A stretch of DNA of 64,000 nucleotides from NCBI GenBank assembly GCA_000310025.1, contig FN649734.1, positions 5,479,349-5,543,348 of the forward strand, written 5' to 3'. The stretch comes from Ectocarpus siliculosus. Taxonomy: Eukaryota; Sar; Phaeophyceae; Ectocarpales; Ectocarpaceae. Position numbers and translations under genes: made by a program. The notes under the pieces are model-generated. The model ran no database searches and had not been told where the DNA came from. It was given only the letters and a program-made list of their open reading frames with translations. Below are positions 21,447-33,242 of the stretch, piece after piece. How positions within the stretch are numbered: the first letter of the stretch is position 1; the number at the start of each line of letters is the position of its first letter.

Positions 21447-24400
21447 AGTCACACACACTGGGGGTTTGCACTAAACATGGATTGAATATTTTTGGGGGAC
21501 TCAGCACTGTGGACATCGTAACGGTCGACGAGGGTGAGGAACAGCCGCATACTTGTCGCGATACAAATTAGGCCAATCACCGAAGACAGACGGCTAACAA
21601 AACAAACTCATGTGGCTTTTCTGTGTGACCCCGCGTGATTTGTCCGGAAAATATTCCGACAGAACGACCAACGTCCAGAATATATAGGACGGCGCAAACA
21701 CAACACACACACGAGTCGAGTGCAAGGTAGCAGCCTTCGTAGACGTGTGCAGTTTCTTCTGTTGCTACCGTTTCTGTCTTTGATCCGGAGAATAGGTTAG
21801 ACTCCCCCATGCCGTCCCCTCACGGGGTCCCAGTTAATGGCATGTAGAAGTGTTTTGTGTTTTCAGCCGCACTGAGATTGGCGTCTTTTCATTGGCCAGC
21901 CGTTAGCGCGGTCGATGCTAACAATAATACACACACACACGATGCCGAATGTGGGTAGCGGCGTGAGGGGTAGCGGTTTGCTTTTGAAACGAGCCAGTAG
22001 GTTCGTCGTGCTGGCAGCCATATGGGTCGAACCGCGGCTCTGTTTGGTAGTAAAGCACCGCGCGTGTGACCTACATTCCGTCGTTGCGGTTGTGCGCTCT
22101 ATGAGGTTTATTTCCAGAAGGGAGAGGGGGTGGGGAAGGGTATTGGGTGGTGCTTGTGCTAGCAAGGCCATGCGGGATTTGGTAGAAGAAAAACCCAGTC
22201 GTGAGGAAGTATTTCCATGCTGCAATGGAGCATGCTGTCGAACCCAATACAACGGAAGAGAAAAGAGGGAGAGACCAATTTGTTTGTACCCTTCGGAGAA
22301 GAAGCCGTAATCCCAGTTTTTTTTGTGAGGACTTTGGCGTGTGCCGGTGATTTTTGGGGGCCTGCAGATAGATAAAGTTCGCCTGGGAATAGGTCAACCG
22401 GCGTTTTTTATCTCTCCTTCAGTTTTAGGCGTGCTGAAGCTATCGAGTGTAAAATATCACATCAAAACCGCTTAGGTTGGTAGATAACTTGGAGGGGGTA
22501 GCAAGTTGCCGCTACCCGGCTTCAGGTCCAGCGCTGTCGCACATCCCACTTTGTTCGGACACAGCAAGTCTCCATCTTTTGTCTTTTCTACCCACGCCAG
22601 CCGGAGTCGCAAAATACGAGGACGGCCGCCTAGGTTTTGTTTATTTTCCCACTTTCCTCCTGCGGTACTTCGCCAAACGTTGGCCACAAAAAAGATCTCG
22701 CAGAACCTTCCCGTTGACCATGGCATCCAAATTGTGTACAAACGAGTTACTCGTTTTCCACGTGTGAGCGTCGAGTGAGATGTCGATCCAATGCCGCGTG
22801 ATTTCGAGTGGCGTAAGAGGTGATACCTCCTTTGGGCTAGGTCGAGCTTGGTCTAGCCCGAAAACGGCGTGAATTACGCAGTGCGGGGCAGATACAAGTG
22901 TCCTTAGGTTGGTGTGGTTGGGTTGGGGTTCCTATTAGAAACCATCGATAACTAAATGGAATTATTTTACTACGTTTTTTTTGGGAGGACAAGATTGGGT
23001 TTTTGAAGGACAAGTGCACAGCAAAACTATCTGCAGCTGATGACGAGGCGTTTGATGATGCCACAACCTGACCCAGCTGAGAGTATTTTTTCCGAAATTT
23101 TGTTGACGAGACAAAACGAGCGATCGAGACACAGGAATTCGGCGAGCCGGTGAAGATGACAGAAACAACGCGCATGGTAGCACATGCTCGCACATTTCTG
23201 GGGTGTGCAGCATACTTGCACATCGGTGCCGCGTATGCGCTTTCGCCGTATGATGACGTACTTGCAATACGACCAAGATGTGTAGGTCGGTCGCGTCGGT
23301 AACTACCTCAGCCCACAAAAAATCACTTACCACACAACCACCGAAATGAACAAGCGTTAGACATACCCTTGACTCAGCGGGGATTGAGCGTAGATACACA
23401 CCGTACCGTCACAGTAGCGCGCGCGAGAACACACGAACCGAACGCGCGTGAGGTCACAAACAGAAGGCGCAGGAGGTAGGGAACAACACAAAGCAGTGAT
23501 AGAGGCCTACTGCTCAAATCAGACCACCCTCGCCCACGAGCAATCGATACACACCGGATAAAAACATGTTACACACAGCTCCCAACAACCCTAAGGCGCC
23601 CGAAATATAAAGTTCAGACTATATATGCAGCGCAAGATACATAATACTGTATATATGTATGCGAGCGAGACCCCCGTTCCTCTTGAGATGCTGGCGAGCT
23701 TCTGGCTGCTGCAGCGCGATGCTGTGTGTGTACGTGCACGATTGCGGCGCCGTGAACAAAAGCACCCGCCGCCCGTGAACTTTTGGAAAATTTAAACTGC
23801 GCACGGGGCCCTGAGCTGTTTATTGTTGCACACGTCACGCGGGAAAAACTCTACTTGTAATGACGGGCAGAACCAAGAGAGACGGCTTTGCCTGCTACTG
23901 CGTGCGGAAGGTGATGAAACGTGGCGAGTGGCCATTGTTTGCGACGCCCCGCCGAGGCGTACTCGAGATGCCCCGAGACATGCGCCATAGGTCTAGATCG
24001 ACTTTAGGGACCCGGTCGGGCAACGGCGGGGATATCCGAGTGGCATGGAAACACGCGCACGGCGACAAAAAAAACTTCCGCCGATGCCAACCCCAACTTA
24101 GCCGATTCAATACTTTAACCAGTATGTTTGCTTTATTAAGGAAACCTGCCAAGACTGCTGAGATGAATCTGAAGCTTACGTAGATTTTGAATTTTTTATC
24201 CTCACGAGAAGGTGAAACCTCTAAAAGTAGCTTTGGTATTTCCATGTCCAGCCAAGGGACCTAAGTGAAAAAGATTCCGAACACATACAGCTCCCCCCCC
24301 CCCGGGAGGCTAATTCTTCGAATTTGGTTTCATATAGGAATGGGTATGGGGGTTTCCTTCACGAATGTAAGTCGTTGCCCCCCTACTGCAGCGAGGTTCC

Positions 24401-24459
24401 TATTGACGGCGCCCCTTACGCAATCATCTACTTTGTAGAAATTAGAGCCCCCACTCCCC

Positions 24460-24990
24460 GATATTTGGGGTTGGGTTTTCGTCGCTTGGCAGCGATGTCG
24501 TAGAACAAACCGATCACTTCGTGAACTCGGCAACCAGGTTACCGCTTTTTTTTGTTACCTTTGTTTTGTTTTAGGATTGCGGTAACCATAATGGTGGTCG
24601 AGTAGGTCATGTTGTGCGGAGTCGAGAACCCTCACTCCGCGCGAGGGGGATGATCGCACCACGTTGTGTTAAAATGGTCAAGCATCCTCGAGGCAGTTAC
24701 ACAGTGCTTATAACTGTCTCAGGAAGTGAAAGCACCAGAAAGTAAATTAAGTCATACGCAGCTGTCATCCGTACGCAAGGAAGTAAGCACAAAATGCCGA
24801 ACACCCTTAGCAGGATGCAGCGCACCCTTCATGCGACTTACCGAATACCTCACGGCGCTTCGCGCTCGGTGATGTGATGTCATAGCCTGGCCCGGTGAGA
24901 ACCCGGCGTGCTCCGTCCCGGCTTTGTAGGGATGCGAGGTCAACGGTCTAACGACTACGGCATGCACGACTATGAGTACCTCCCCCCCCC
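24460..24990 (-). repeat. Dispersed 530-bp repeat, copy 2 (inverted)
   Basis: This is the reverse complement of 13749-14275 with scattered differences. The conserved frame ends at 24752 on the minus strand with the same TSLRTDDSCV* terminus. This copy stands alone, without hAT ends or GGTGC arrays. It shows that the repeat is a unit in its own right and not just hAT interior. No terminal repeats or target duplication were seen. Confidence 0.75.
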
Positions 24991-25519
24991 CCCTCTCCAC
25001 TGACCGAATCAACAGCAATGACACAGCCCCATCGGTAGAGAGCGATTGATGGACGCCACATCCGCAAGTTCCAGCAGGAGGCATGATCTAGAGAGCGGGA
25101 AAATTGACATTTTTTTCATCGATACCATATGTCAATGTGTTTGGATGATGCTGCGTCTCCTTACAGGTCTGGTCTTTGCGGGTCCGAACATGCGGTGTGT
25201 GCATGAGCTGGCCAACATTTGCACCCGGCCACACGGCAACCACATATCAACGGCAGGGATGCAGCACAGTGCTTCGAGGGTTGCTCTCGCAAATAATCAT
25301 GTGGTTCGAAAGGACAGAGAGACTGGTCACCGGCAATCCAACCACTACATATATTAATGTTTCTAAACACGCCAGTGGAAACTCTTTGCACGGTGTGGTA
25401 TGAAACACTTCTTTCAAGATGGCACGAGCGTAAAGCAAGCGTGAAAAACCACGCAAAATAGCGGAGTTCATCACCTCTTGGTCTCTCACCACACACACTG
25501 AACATCCACCGTGCAACGG

Positions 25520-25660
25520 TCATTGGTTCTTCACCCGTATGTATGCAAGAGGGAAGACGAGTGTTGCACTCCTCTTGTCTTGATAATCGAAGCCAAAGCA
25601 CCGCAGGAGGGGCGGGTAGAGGGCCTCGAAATGACACAAATGCCGTGAGCGATGAGTTGA
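25520..25660 (+). repeat. SINE-body relic
   Basis: The reverse complement aligns by eye with about 40030-40175, sharing CCCTCCTGCGGT, CTTCGAT and CTCTTCCCTCT. The tRNA-like head seen at 40.24-40.32 kb is not present, so this is a truncated copy. It directly abuts the A-run that borders the large inverted-repeat element. Confidence 0.5.
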
Positions 25661-26110
25661 GTGAAGCAAAAAAAAATCGGCAATGCTATTTGCTCCACCG
25701 GTGGGGTAAGTTCTCATTTGCTCCACCAGGCAGATCTCCACCCACAGAGCTCAAATCGACCCCAAACCAATTGCATCGTGTAGGTATGGACTACAGCTAT
25801 CTGCAATGCTACTCCCAAGCTAAATCCGACCGGTGGCTGCAGGGATATGCTGAAAAAGGGGGTTCCGCAGCATGTCAGGAAGCAGTAATCGTCTCAAACC
25901 TCCGTCCACACCGCTCCAATTGACCTCAAATCTTTTTCATCGTGTCTGCACGGTCCATGCCGTTCTGCTAATCTGTCAGACACTCACATCCAATATCTTC
26001 CCGCAGAGATATGGTCAGCCGAGGGGGTTCCGCAGTAGGGGGGGTAACTGGCAATAGTCCCGCTATACCTCCCGTCACATAGCTTAACCACGCCTAACTC
26101 GGCCCGCATC

Positions 26111-26800
26111 GTGTTGGCACGGCTCACAGCTATCATTCAACCCATCCTCCACCCCAATCGAACCAGTGGGTGCAGAGAAACGCCCACCCACGCGGGGGCT
26201 CAGTGGCTCAAGGGCCGGTGGAGCAGATAAGCTTAAATGCTCCACCAGGCCAACTCTTCGTTAAGGGTACTGTTTGTCCTACTACGGCTTGTATTATGTT
26301 GGCCCGGTTCACAGCTATCATTGAAGCCATCGGACACCACGATCGGACCAGTGGGTGCAGAGAAACGCCCACCCACGGGGGCTCAGGGACTCGAGGGCCG
26401 GTGGAGCAGTTAAGGCTTAACTGCTCCACCAGGCCAAACTCTATCTACCGGGCGCTGTTTGTCTTACGAAGACTGGCCTTGTGTTGGCCCGGCTCACAGC
26501 TATCATACAAGCCATCCTCCACCCCGATCGAACCAGTGCGGGCAGAGAAACACCCACCCACGGGGGTTCAGTGACTCAAGGGCCGGTGGAGCAGATAAGC
26601 GTAACTGCTCCACCAGGCCAACCTCTATCTACACCGGGCGCTGTTTGTCTTACGAAGACTTTCATTGTGTTGGCCCGGCCAACAACTATCATACAAGCCA
26701 CCGGACACCCCAATGGGACCAGTGGGTGGAGGGAAACGCCCACCCATGGGGACTCATCGCTCAAAGGCCGGTGGAGCAGATATGTGACCTCTGAGCCATT
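26111..26800. repeat. 185-bp tandem repeat, left arm (about four copies)
   Basis: Successive copies begin near 26111, 26297, 26481 and 26667 with GTGTTGGCCCGGCTCACA or a close variant. Each carries GAGAAACGCCCACCCA. Each also carries a local palindrome of the type CCGGTGGAGCA...TGCTCCACCAGG around a HindIII-like AAGCTT or AAGGCTTA core. The right arm has the complementary copies at about 27900-28250, only two units long. Confidence 0.85.
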
Positions 26801-26804
26801 TCCT

Positions 26805-27655
26805 CGTCACATTCACTGCATCCTTAAGTCATATTCACTGTATTCCCTGATCACACACTACGCTGTCATGGGATACACTGTATTCCCTGATCACATACTA
26901 CGCTGTCATGGGATACACTGTATTCCCAGATCACACACGGTGTATTCGCTGAGGGGATACACTGTACTCCCTCGTCAGATACACTGTATTCCCTGAGCAG
27001 ATTCACTGTATTCCCTCATCACATACAATGTTTCCCTAATCAGGTTCACTTCATTCCCTGATCAGAATCGCCGTATTCCCTCGTCAGATGCACTGTATTC
27101 CTTGATCAGGTACGCTGTATTCCCAGAGCAGGTACACGGTATTCCCTCGTCAGATAAACTGTATTCCCAGAGCGGATTCATTGTGTTCCCTCATCAGATA
27201 CACTGTATTCCTTCATCAGGTTCACTGCATTCCACGGCGTGCACATCTGATAAGGGATACATTGAATCTGATTAGGGAATACAGTGAAAAGTAAAAGGAA
27301 TACGGTAGTGTATGTGAAGAGGGAATACGGGGATCCTGACCAGGGAATACAGTGTATTTGATGAGGGAATACAGTGAAACGAACGAGGCAATACGGTGTA
27401 TCTGATGAGGGAACACAGTAAATCTACTTAGGGAATACAGTGAAAAGTACGACGAGCACTGTGTATCGGATAAGGAAATACAGTGATCCTGACCAGGGAA
27501 TACAATGCATTTGATTCTGGAATACAGTGAAACGAGCGAGGGAATACGGTGTATCTGATGAGGGAAAACAGTGAATCTGCTCAGGGAATACAGTGTTGAG
27601 CGTATCTGATCGACAAATACCGTGTATGTGATATACAGGAAATACAGTGTATAAT
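26805..27655. repeat. 21-bp satellite that inverts at its centre
   Basis: From 26805 to about 27235 the unit is CACTGTATTCCCTGATCAGA and variants. From about 27240 to 27655 the same unit appears reverse-complemented (GATCAGGGAATACAGTG). The copies are diverged, unlike the arms that enclose them. The two halves are similar in length, so the mirror axis of the satellite coincides with that of the whole element. Confidence 0.88.
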
Positions 27656-29587
27656 GCATACAGAGAACTTCACCGTCCGAACACGGCGCCAAGAGGTGTC
27701 CGTGAGCAGAGAGGAGTACCGACAATGGAGGTGGGGTGGCCGTTGTTGACGGAGAGTGCCGTTAGTTGAGGGGGAGTGCCCCAAACCGCCAGGAGGGGGG
27801 CGTTATTGGGGGGGGGAGGAGTGCCCGTTAGCCCGGAGGGGAGCCCGTTTGGGAAAATTTCCCATATCCAGGGGGTGCCCCTATCCCGTCACAGTCTTCG
27901 TAAGACGATCAGCGCCCGGTGTAGATAGAGTTTGGCCTGGTGGAGCAGTTAAGCTCCACCGGCCCTTGAGCCGTTAGCCCCCGTGGGTTGGCGTTTCTCT
28001 GCACCCACTGGTCCGATTGGGGTGTCCGATGGCTTGTATGATAGTTGTGAGCCGGGCCAACACAATGAAAGTCTTCGTAAGACAAACAGCGCCCGGTAGA
28101 TAGAGTTTGGGCTGGTGGAGCATTTAAGCTTATCTGCTCCACCGGCCCTTGAGTCCCTGAGCCCCCGTGGGTGGGCGTTTCTCTGCCCCCACTGGTTCGA
28201 TTGGGGTGGAGGATGGGTTGAATGATAGCTGTGAGCCGTGCCAACACGATGCGGGCCGAGTTAGGCGTGGTTCAGCTATGTGACGGGAGGTATAGCGGGA
28301 CTATTGCCAGTTACCCCCCCTACTGCGGAACCCCCTCGGCTGACCATATCTCTGCGGGAAGATATTGGATGTGAGTGTCTGACAGATTAGCAGAACGGCA
28401 TGGACCGTGCAGACACGATGAAAAAGATTTGAGGTCAATTGGAGCGGTGTGGACGGAGGTTCGAGACGATTACTGCTTCCTGACATGCTGCGGAACCCCC
28501 TTTTTCAGCATATCCCTGCAGCCACCGGTCGGATTTAGCTTGGGAGTAGCATTGCAGATAGCTGTAGTCCATACCTACACGATGCAATTGGTTTGGGGTC
28601 GATTTGAGCTCTGTGGGTGGAGATCTGCCTGGTGGAGCAAATGAGAACTTACTCCACTGGTGGAGCAAATAGCATCGCCGAAAAAAAATAATAGAAACGA
28701 AGTTCTTGCCCTTCGAATAATTTTCCCGTCGTGTTGTAACGAGTGATGTTCCTCCTGCAGTATACGTTCGCCGAAACCTAACCAACTTGTTTGAACTTGG
28801 ATTCAACTTGTCGTCGTTTAGGTATGAGTCTAGCTCCTCCCGCAGTCCACCGCTTCTATGTATGGCAACAGAGATGGCTGCACCGCGACATACCCGAGAA
28901 CCCGTGCAAGCCCGCCTTGTAATAGTAGTTGGAGGTTAAACATGCTTATCGTAAACCTATCGAAGAAAAACATGGCTACGAAAACGTCGAATATATCTCG
29001 AATAATTCACAAAACACAGAGCGAAAAGTCCGAATGGTCATTTTAAAAGATCAACATGATTGCTTCCGGCAAGAACAAATAGTACACCATCGGTTCCTCC
29101 CATCGTCCTTCTTCTGTTTGATCTTTCCGGGTCCAGATGTATTTTTCGAGCGTTCGGGAAACGCATACTTTGAGCAACCTGGGGACGGGGTACTCTTTCG
29201 AATTGTGTGTTTGCCTCCGTCAACCTGCGGTATTTCCTGTGGCCGAAATCATCCCTTCTGTTCCTCGTAAAAACGTACGCAAGATAAGACGTTCGGCGCA
29301 AGGGAAATAACTTTGTTCAACTCGTCCAGAAAACATCCGCAACGTTCAACTAAACAAACATATCTCCGATACTCAACATATTTCCGATGTAAACAAGTGA
29401 AGGTATATTAAAAAAATTGTCTTGACGTAGCTTGATTTGTTCTTGTTTCCTTCAACGGTCTTATCATGTTAGCTATATACTCACAGGATGTCGTCGTGAC
29501 GTGATACATTTCTTGATATTCGTATGAAAAAAAAAAAAATGGCTCGATTTTTGTATTTCTACAGCAGTATGGACCAGACGCCAACTG

Positions 29588-30162
29588 TACATAGAAGTCG
29601 TACGAGTATTGACTTAGTTGTGCTGTGACGGCATCTTCCACGCATGCTGGTTTGTTTGTTGAGTGGAGTCTTGTAGGTCGAGATATAGCAGTGAGATTCT
29701 CGGGTTGTGGATGCAAAAGTCTGCCTGCAACGGAGAAAACAATTGCATGCATATAGCTCGAGTACTGCTGTGTTTTTGCTACAGCATTAGGGACTAGACG
29801 CCGGACGACGTCCGCGTACTACGGCAACGACCTAACTGGAGGGGATACTTTCTGCCACGGCGAACCATACTACAATGCGAAGCAAACATCCGTGCGTCGT
29901 GTGGCTGCCACATGTCCACCAACAGGTACACGCAGAGCTCCCGCTCTCTCTGTAGTTGTTGCCGCTCTCCTCGGGGGGGATCTTCCACATCGTATATACT
30001 ACTACTGCGGTACTACTACTACTACTGTACATAGAAGTCGTGATGGGAGTGTCGAGTTACTTGTGTTGTCACGGCAGCTTCCACCCACACTCTCCTGCCA
30101 GTGCTTGTGTGTCGATTAGAGTCTTGTGGGTCGAGGGTTGTGGGAGCAAGTCTGCCTGCAAC
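29588..30162. repeat. Direct repeat pair of about 140 bp, 441 bp apart
   Basis: Segments 29588-29731 and 30029-30162 both start ACATAGAAGTCGT and end AAGTCTGCCTGCAAC. They share GGAGTCTTGT or GAGTCTTGTG and GGTCGAG in between, with substitutions and small length differences. The interval between them, including CTA triplets near 30000-30025, is not duplicated. The pair could be an old tandem duplication or two relics of a short element. Confidence 0.6.
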
Positions 30163-30314
30163 AATAGTGGAGGCAGTGTTCCAGTTTTTTCCACTCGACG
30201 AGTTTATTTTTTTTGTATTGTTTTTTCAAACTACATACAGTAACACCAAGTGTCAATTTCAGGTTGGCATTTTTCTTTGCCACCGCCGGAGACCGGTGGG
30301 TCTTTACGAAGTCC

Positions 30315-30803
30315 ATGTTCCGCTTTTTTTGTTTACGATTTTACCCCGGAGACGCAGAAAACCTCCAACTTGATAATGCCCACCTTCTTCATCTTTGTAA
30401 GGGAATTTCCTCGAAATATTCCATTTCTGTATATACCCGTTCCATTGCGTCGGGTCTATACATTTTATCTTTGGTAGACCTGTACACCTGTGCACGGACG
30501 GACGGGCGGCAACGAGATGTGTGTTTCATACGTGCATATCTGTATGGGGATAAAAAAAAGGGCAAGATGTACCACTTGGTGACGTCACATAGGATGAGAA
30601 AACTTGAAAAAGTAGAAGACGGTAACCTGTATTTTACATCATGTTATACATTTCAAATTTGCATCTCACGCCGGACGTCTTCCGCACTTCTGAGTTCGAA
30701 TCGAAACAACACCAAACCTCAAACACCCTATTATTGTCGGTCGCCCTCGAAAATTTGTGACGTACGCCACCAGTTCGTGGTTCTCCGGCGTCCGGCCCAT
30801 TGA
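30315..30803 (+). CDS. Unrecognised open frame, 162 residues
   Basis: An ATG-led frame in AT-rich DNA, ending at 30803. The N-terminal part is hydrophobic and aromatic (FRFFCLRFYPG). The middle is rich in Ser/Tyr and the C-terminal part is basic, with Cys scattered throughout. There is no signal-peptide pattern, membrane span or domain I recognise, and no clear splice partners. An open frame this long is uncommon in AT-rich DNA, which is the only positive evidence. Confidence 0.22.
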   Translation: MFRFFCLRFYPGDAENLQLDNAHLLHLCKGISSKYSISVYTRSIASGLYILSLVDLYTCARTDGRQRDVCFIRAYLYGDKKKGKMYHLVTSHRMRKLEKVEDGNLYFTSCYTFQICISRRTSSALLSSNRNNTKPQTPYYCRSPSKICDVRHQFVVLRRPAH

Positions 30804-33167
30804 ATACCACCCCGACTACGCGAACTCATCACAACACTACGCCGTAGTTCACCAGCAGAGGACCCAAAAACGTGTTGCAGGCACTGCCAATTGAAACGGG
30901 TTTCTTCTTTGATGTACCCGCAAAGATTTGCATCTTTGGGGACAGCTGCAGTGGTTGTTCGCTCAGCGGCCGACCCACCAGACACCCCGTGAGGATGATG
31001 CGTACTGCGGAATTACAGGAATGACCGCGTACGTATTGGACTCCATGCGCACTTCAAACAACACCAAAAACCATGATCGTGCGCCTGAGTGTCCCAAACA
31101 TGTATCAGGTTGAAACAGCCGGACGCCAAGTTTAGAAAAGGCTCGTATGGCACGACTTTCGGTGCACATCAGCATCAACTGATGAAGTTAGAAGTATGAC
31201 ACCCAAACAGCAATCGGAAAATTTTGAGTGTCTTCTTTGGGCCTTCCTAACGATTCCGAAAAATCGCACCCGCGTCATTCACACGTCCAGGCCCACCAAT
31301 AGGTTTCTAGCGTTCAACCCTACCACACAGCCACCGAGCGCTTTATTTACGTTAGGCTTAAACTTTTACGATGTGTAGTTTACCTCCCCGTTTTGCATTG
31401 GTGAGTACCTGCGTTATAAGGAAGGATAGCGTTAAAGTACGACTTTTCCCCCCTCGCGTTTCCTTCCCCTACCCTTCTTTGCGTGCCACACGATGTGTGT
31501 CATTGATCGTCGTCGGCCTCCTCGATACTTGTGGATTACCAGTTGCAAATTCTGGGAATCCCTTAATTCCGAGAGAGCCATAGGTCGGCATCCGGCCTTT
31601 TCTTTGTTAACATGCATTTTTCTTCTTGTGAAGTTTTTCCGTTGCGCTTGCCATCGTCGCTAAAGTGCTTGTGTCTTCAAACCTTCTTAGGCGGCCTTCA
31701 AACTTCTTGTTGATAAGTCTCCGTGTTAACTTCTCCGCGCATGAGTCATGTGCAGTTATGATCTGCGCTTTGACTTTCACCATGGGTATTTTACCTCCTC
31801 GTCTTGCATTCGTGGGTACCTGCGTTGTGAGGAAGGATCGTTCCACGACGCAAACGTCGACGTCTCCTTTATTTTTTTAATTCCCTTCGCACTCCTTCCT
31901 TGCGGCGGATTTTCACGCCGACTTCGAACGTGGGGGGCAATTTCCTCTCTTCGTACCTTCCTCATCGGCCTTCTCCATCGTTATGTACACAATGAATACC
32001 TCCATTTTTCGGCTTTTCGATTACCGATAGAGGAGACTACGGAGTGGCATGTCCCTTTCACCCCCGACGGGACCGCGCGCTCGTCGAGTGCGGGAATTCT
32101 TCACCACTTCCTTGCCTCTCCCAACACCGTCCCTTCTTCGGGCCCCTACAAATCCTCTCCTTCCTCCCGGACACTCACCACCATCCTTAACCCTAGTATA
32201 CTCTAAAGGAAGAGTGATCTTTTCCGATGTTTTCGACATTTTGTGGTCATTTCATACACATTACCAACGATTGGATAGCCGAGAAGAACACACCTCAAAT
32301 ATGTCTTTAGAATAGTATCGAACAGGCATCGATTTGCCTGCACTCGACATGATGCCCCTCACAACTCGTCCAGGTTTCTTCATGTCTTTTTTGATACGTG
32401 CCTCAAACCTGCCAAAATCTCGAAGTGCGTGACCCCGGATCGGAGGTCGGATCTGACGTTCGGATCGGCGGTCGTTAGGGTAAAGAGGAACGGTCAAAGA
32501 ATACACTCATATAAACTGCGAGTGAAATAAGTAGGATGGCGGCCGAGAAGGAAAGAAAAGCTGGCCAACAGCGGTGTTGCTCACACCGTGTGATCTCCGG
32601 TGTCGTGGCCACCACTTCGACCACTCTTTGCACTCGTGACGTTGATGAAGTGTACCTCTGGTCATGAGTCGGTTTTTGCCCTGTCCAAACCTGCTGTGGA
32701 CGTATGCTTCACTTGAACAGTAATCTTCATCTGGGCGTCGAGAATTCGTACTGTGCACAATCGATTAAATCTCCAAGCTCGGCTACGAACCCGTGGCTGC
32801 AGATTTGGAGGGAAGATGAAATAATCGCTGCCATGGGCAAGCACAGACAATAGCGATCGAACGACCCGCGCAAGACTTTCATCTCGGGAGCGCTCGGGGA
32901 GGATCCAGAGTCCGGACACGAACGGCCGTAGTCGGGCTTCGCAGGGCAGGCAGGGTTGCACCAGGTACATGCGCGATCATGTGATCGGCAAGATACATGA
33001 ACACTGAGCTACATAATTCTAAGATCGCTTAGTGAAACGGACCTTCTGTTTTCACCCCTGTATTTCCAACAGATGACGGCTGGCTCCGAACTATTTCGCC
33101 CAAGATCAACCCAGATCACACCCAGCCAACACTGACCGTGCGGCTATACGGGTGAATTTTTGTTGTT

Positions 33168-33242
33168 AACCCTCCTGTTGTTATCCTTCCTGTTGTTAGG
33201 CCTCCTGTTGTTGACCATCCTGTTGTGAACCCTCCTGTTTTG
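33168..33242. repeat. 18-bp minisatellite (CCTCCTGTTGTTAAC type)
   Basis: About four imperfect copies of a unit containing TCCTGTTGT follow one another, for example AACCCTCCTGTTGTTATCC. No gene is associated with it. Confidence 0.75.

Larger units (their letters stand above)
21281..25676. other. Gene-poor spacer downstream of the aminotransferase gene
   Basis: No gene is recognised here. Contents supported by the sequence are a tRNA-like segment at 21.38 kb, copy 2 of the 530-bp repeat at 24.46-24.99 kb and a SINE-body relic at 25.52-25.66 kb, each listed separately. An ATG-led plus-strand frame at 23860-24183 (basic, 107 codons) and frames on both strands at 22.5-22.8 kb have no known motif, and I do not call them genes. 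Confidence 0.5.
25677..28681. mobile_element. 3.0-kb giant inverted-repeat (foldback) element
   Basis: The left end (TCGGCAATGCTATTTGCTCC) and the complement of the right end (TCGGCGATGCTATTTGCTCC) start arms that stay almost identical for about 580 bp. The arms continue as a 185-bp tandem repeat, with four copies on the left and two on the right. The centre is a satellite of about 21 bp whose orientation reverses near 27240. Both outer flanks are A-runs (9 A on the left, 7 on the right), which may hide a target duplication. No transposase frame is visible. Frames shared by the arms are identical simply because the DNA is. It could be a Foldback or Mutator-like non-autonomous element, or a locus-specific inverted duplication; the superfamily is not assigned. 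Confidence 0.85.

Noticed and set aside
26170-26996. Plus-strand frames of 134-171 codons with repeated motifs
   Set aside because: They follow the 185-bp and 21-bp DNA repeats; the shared peptides reflect DNA identity, not a protein family.
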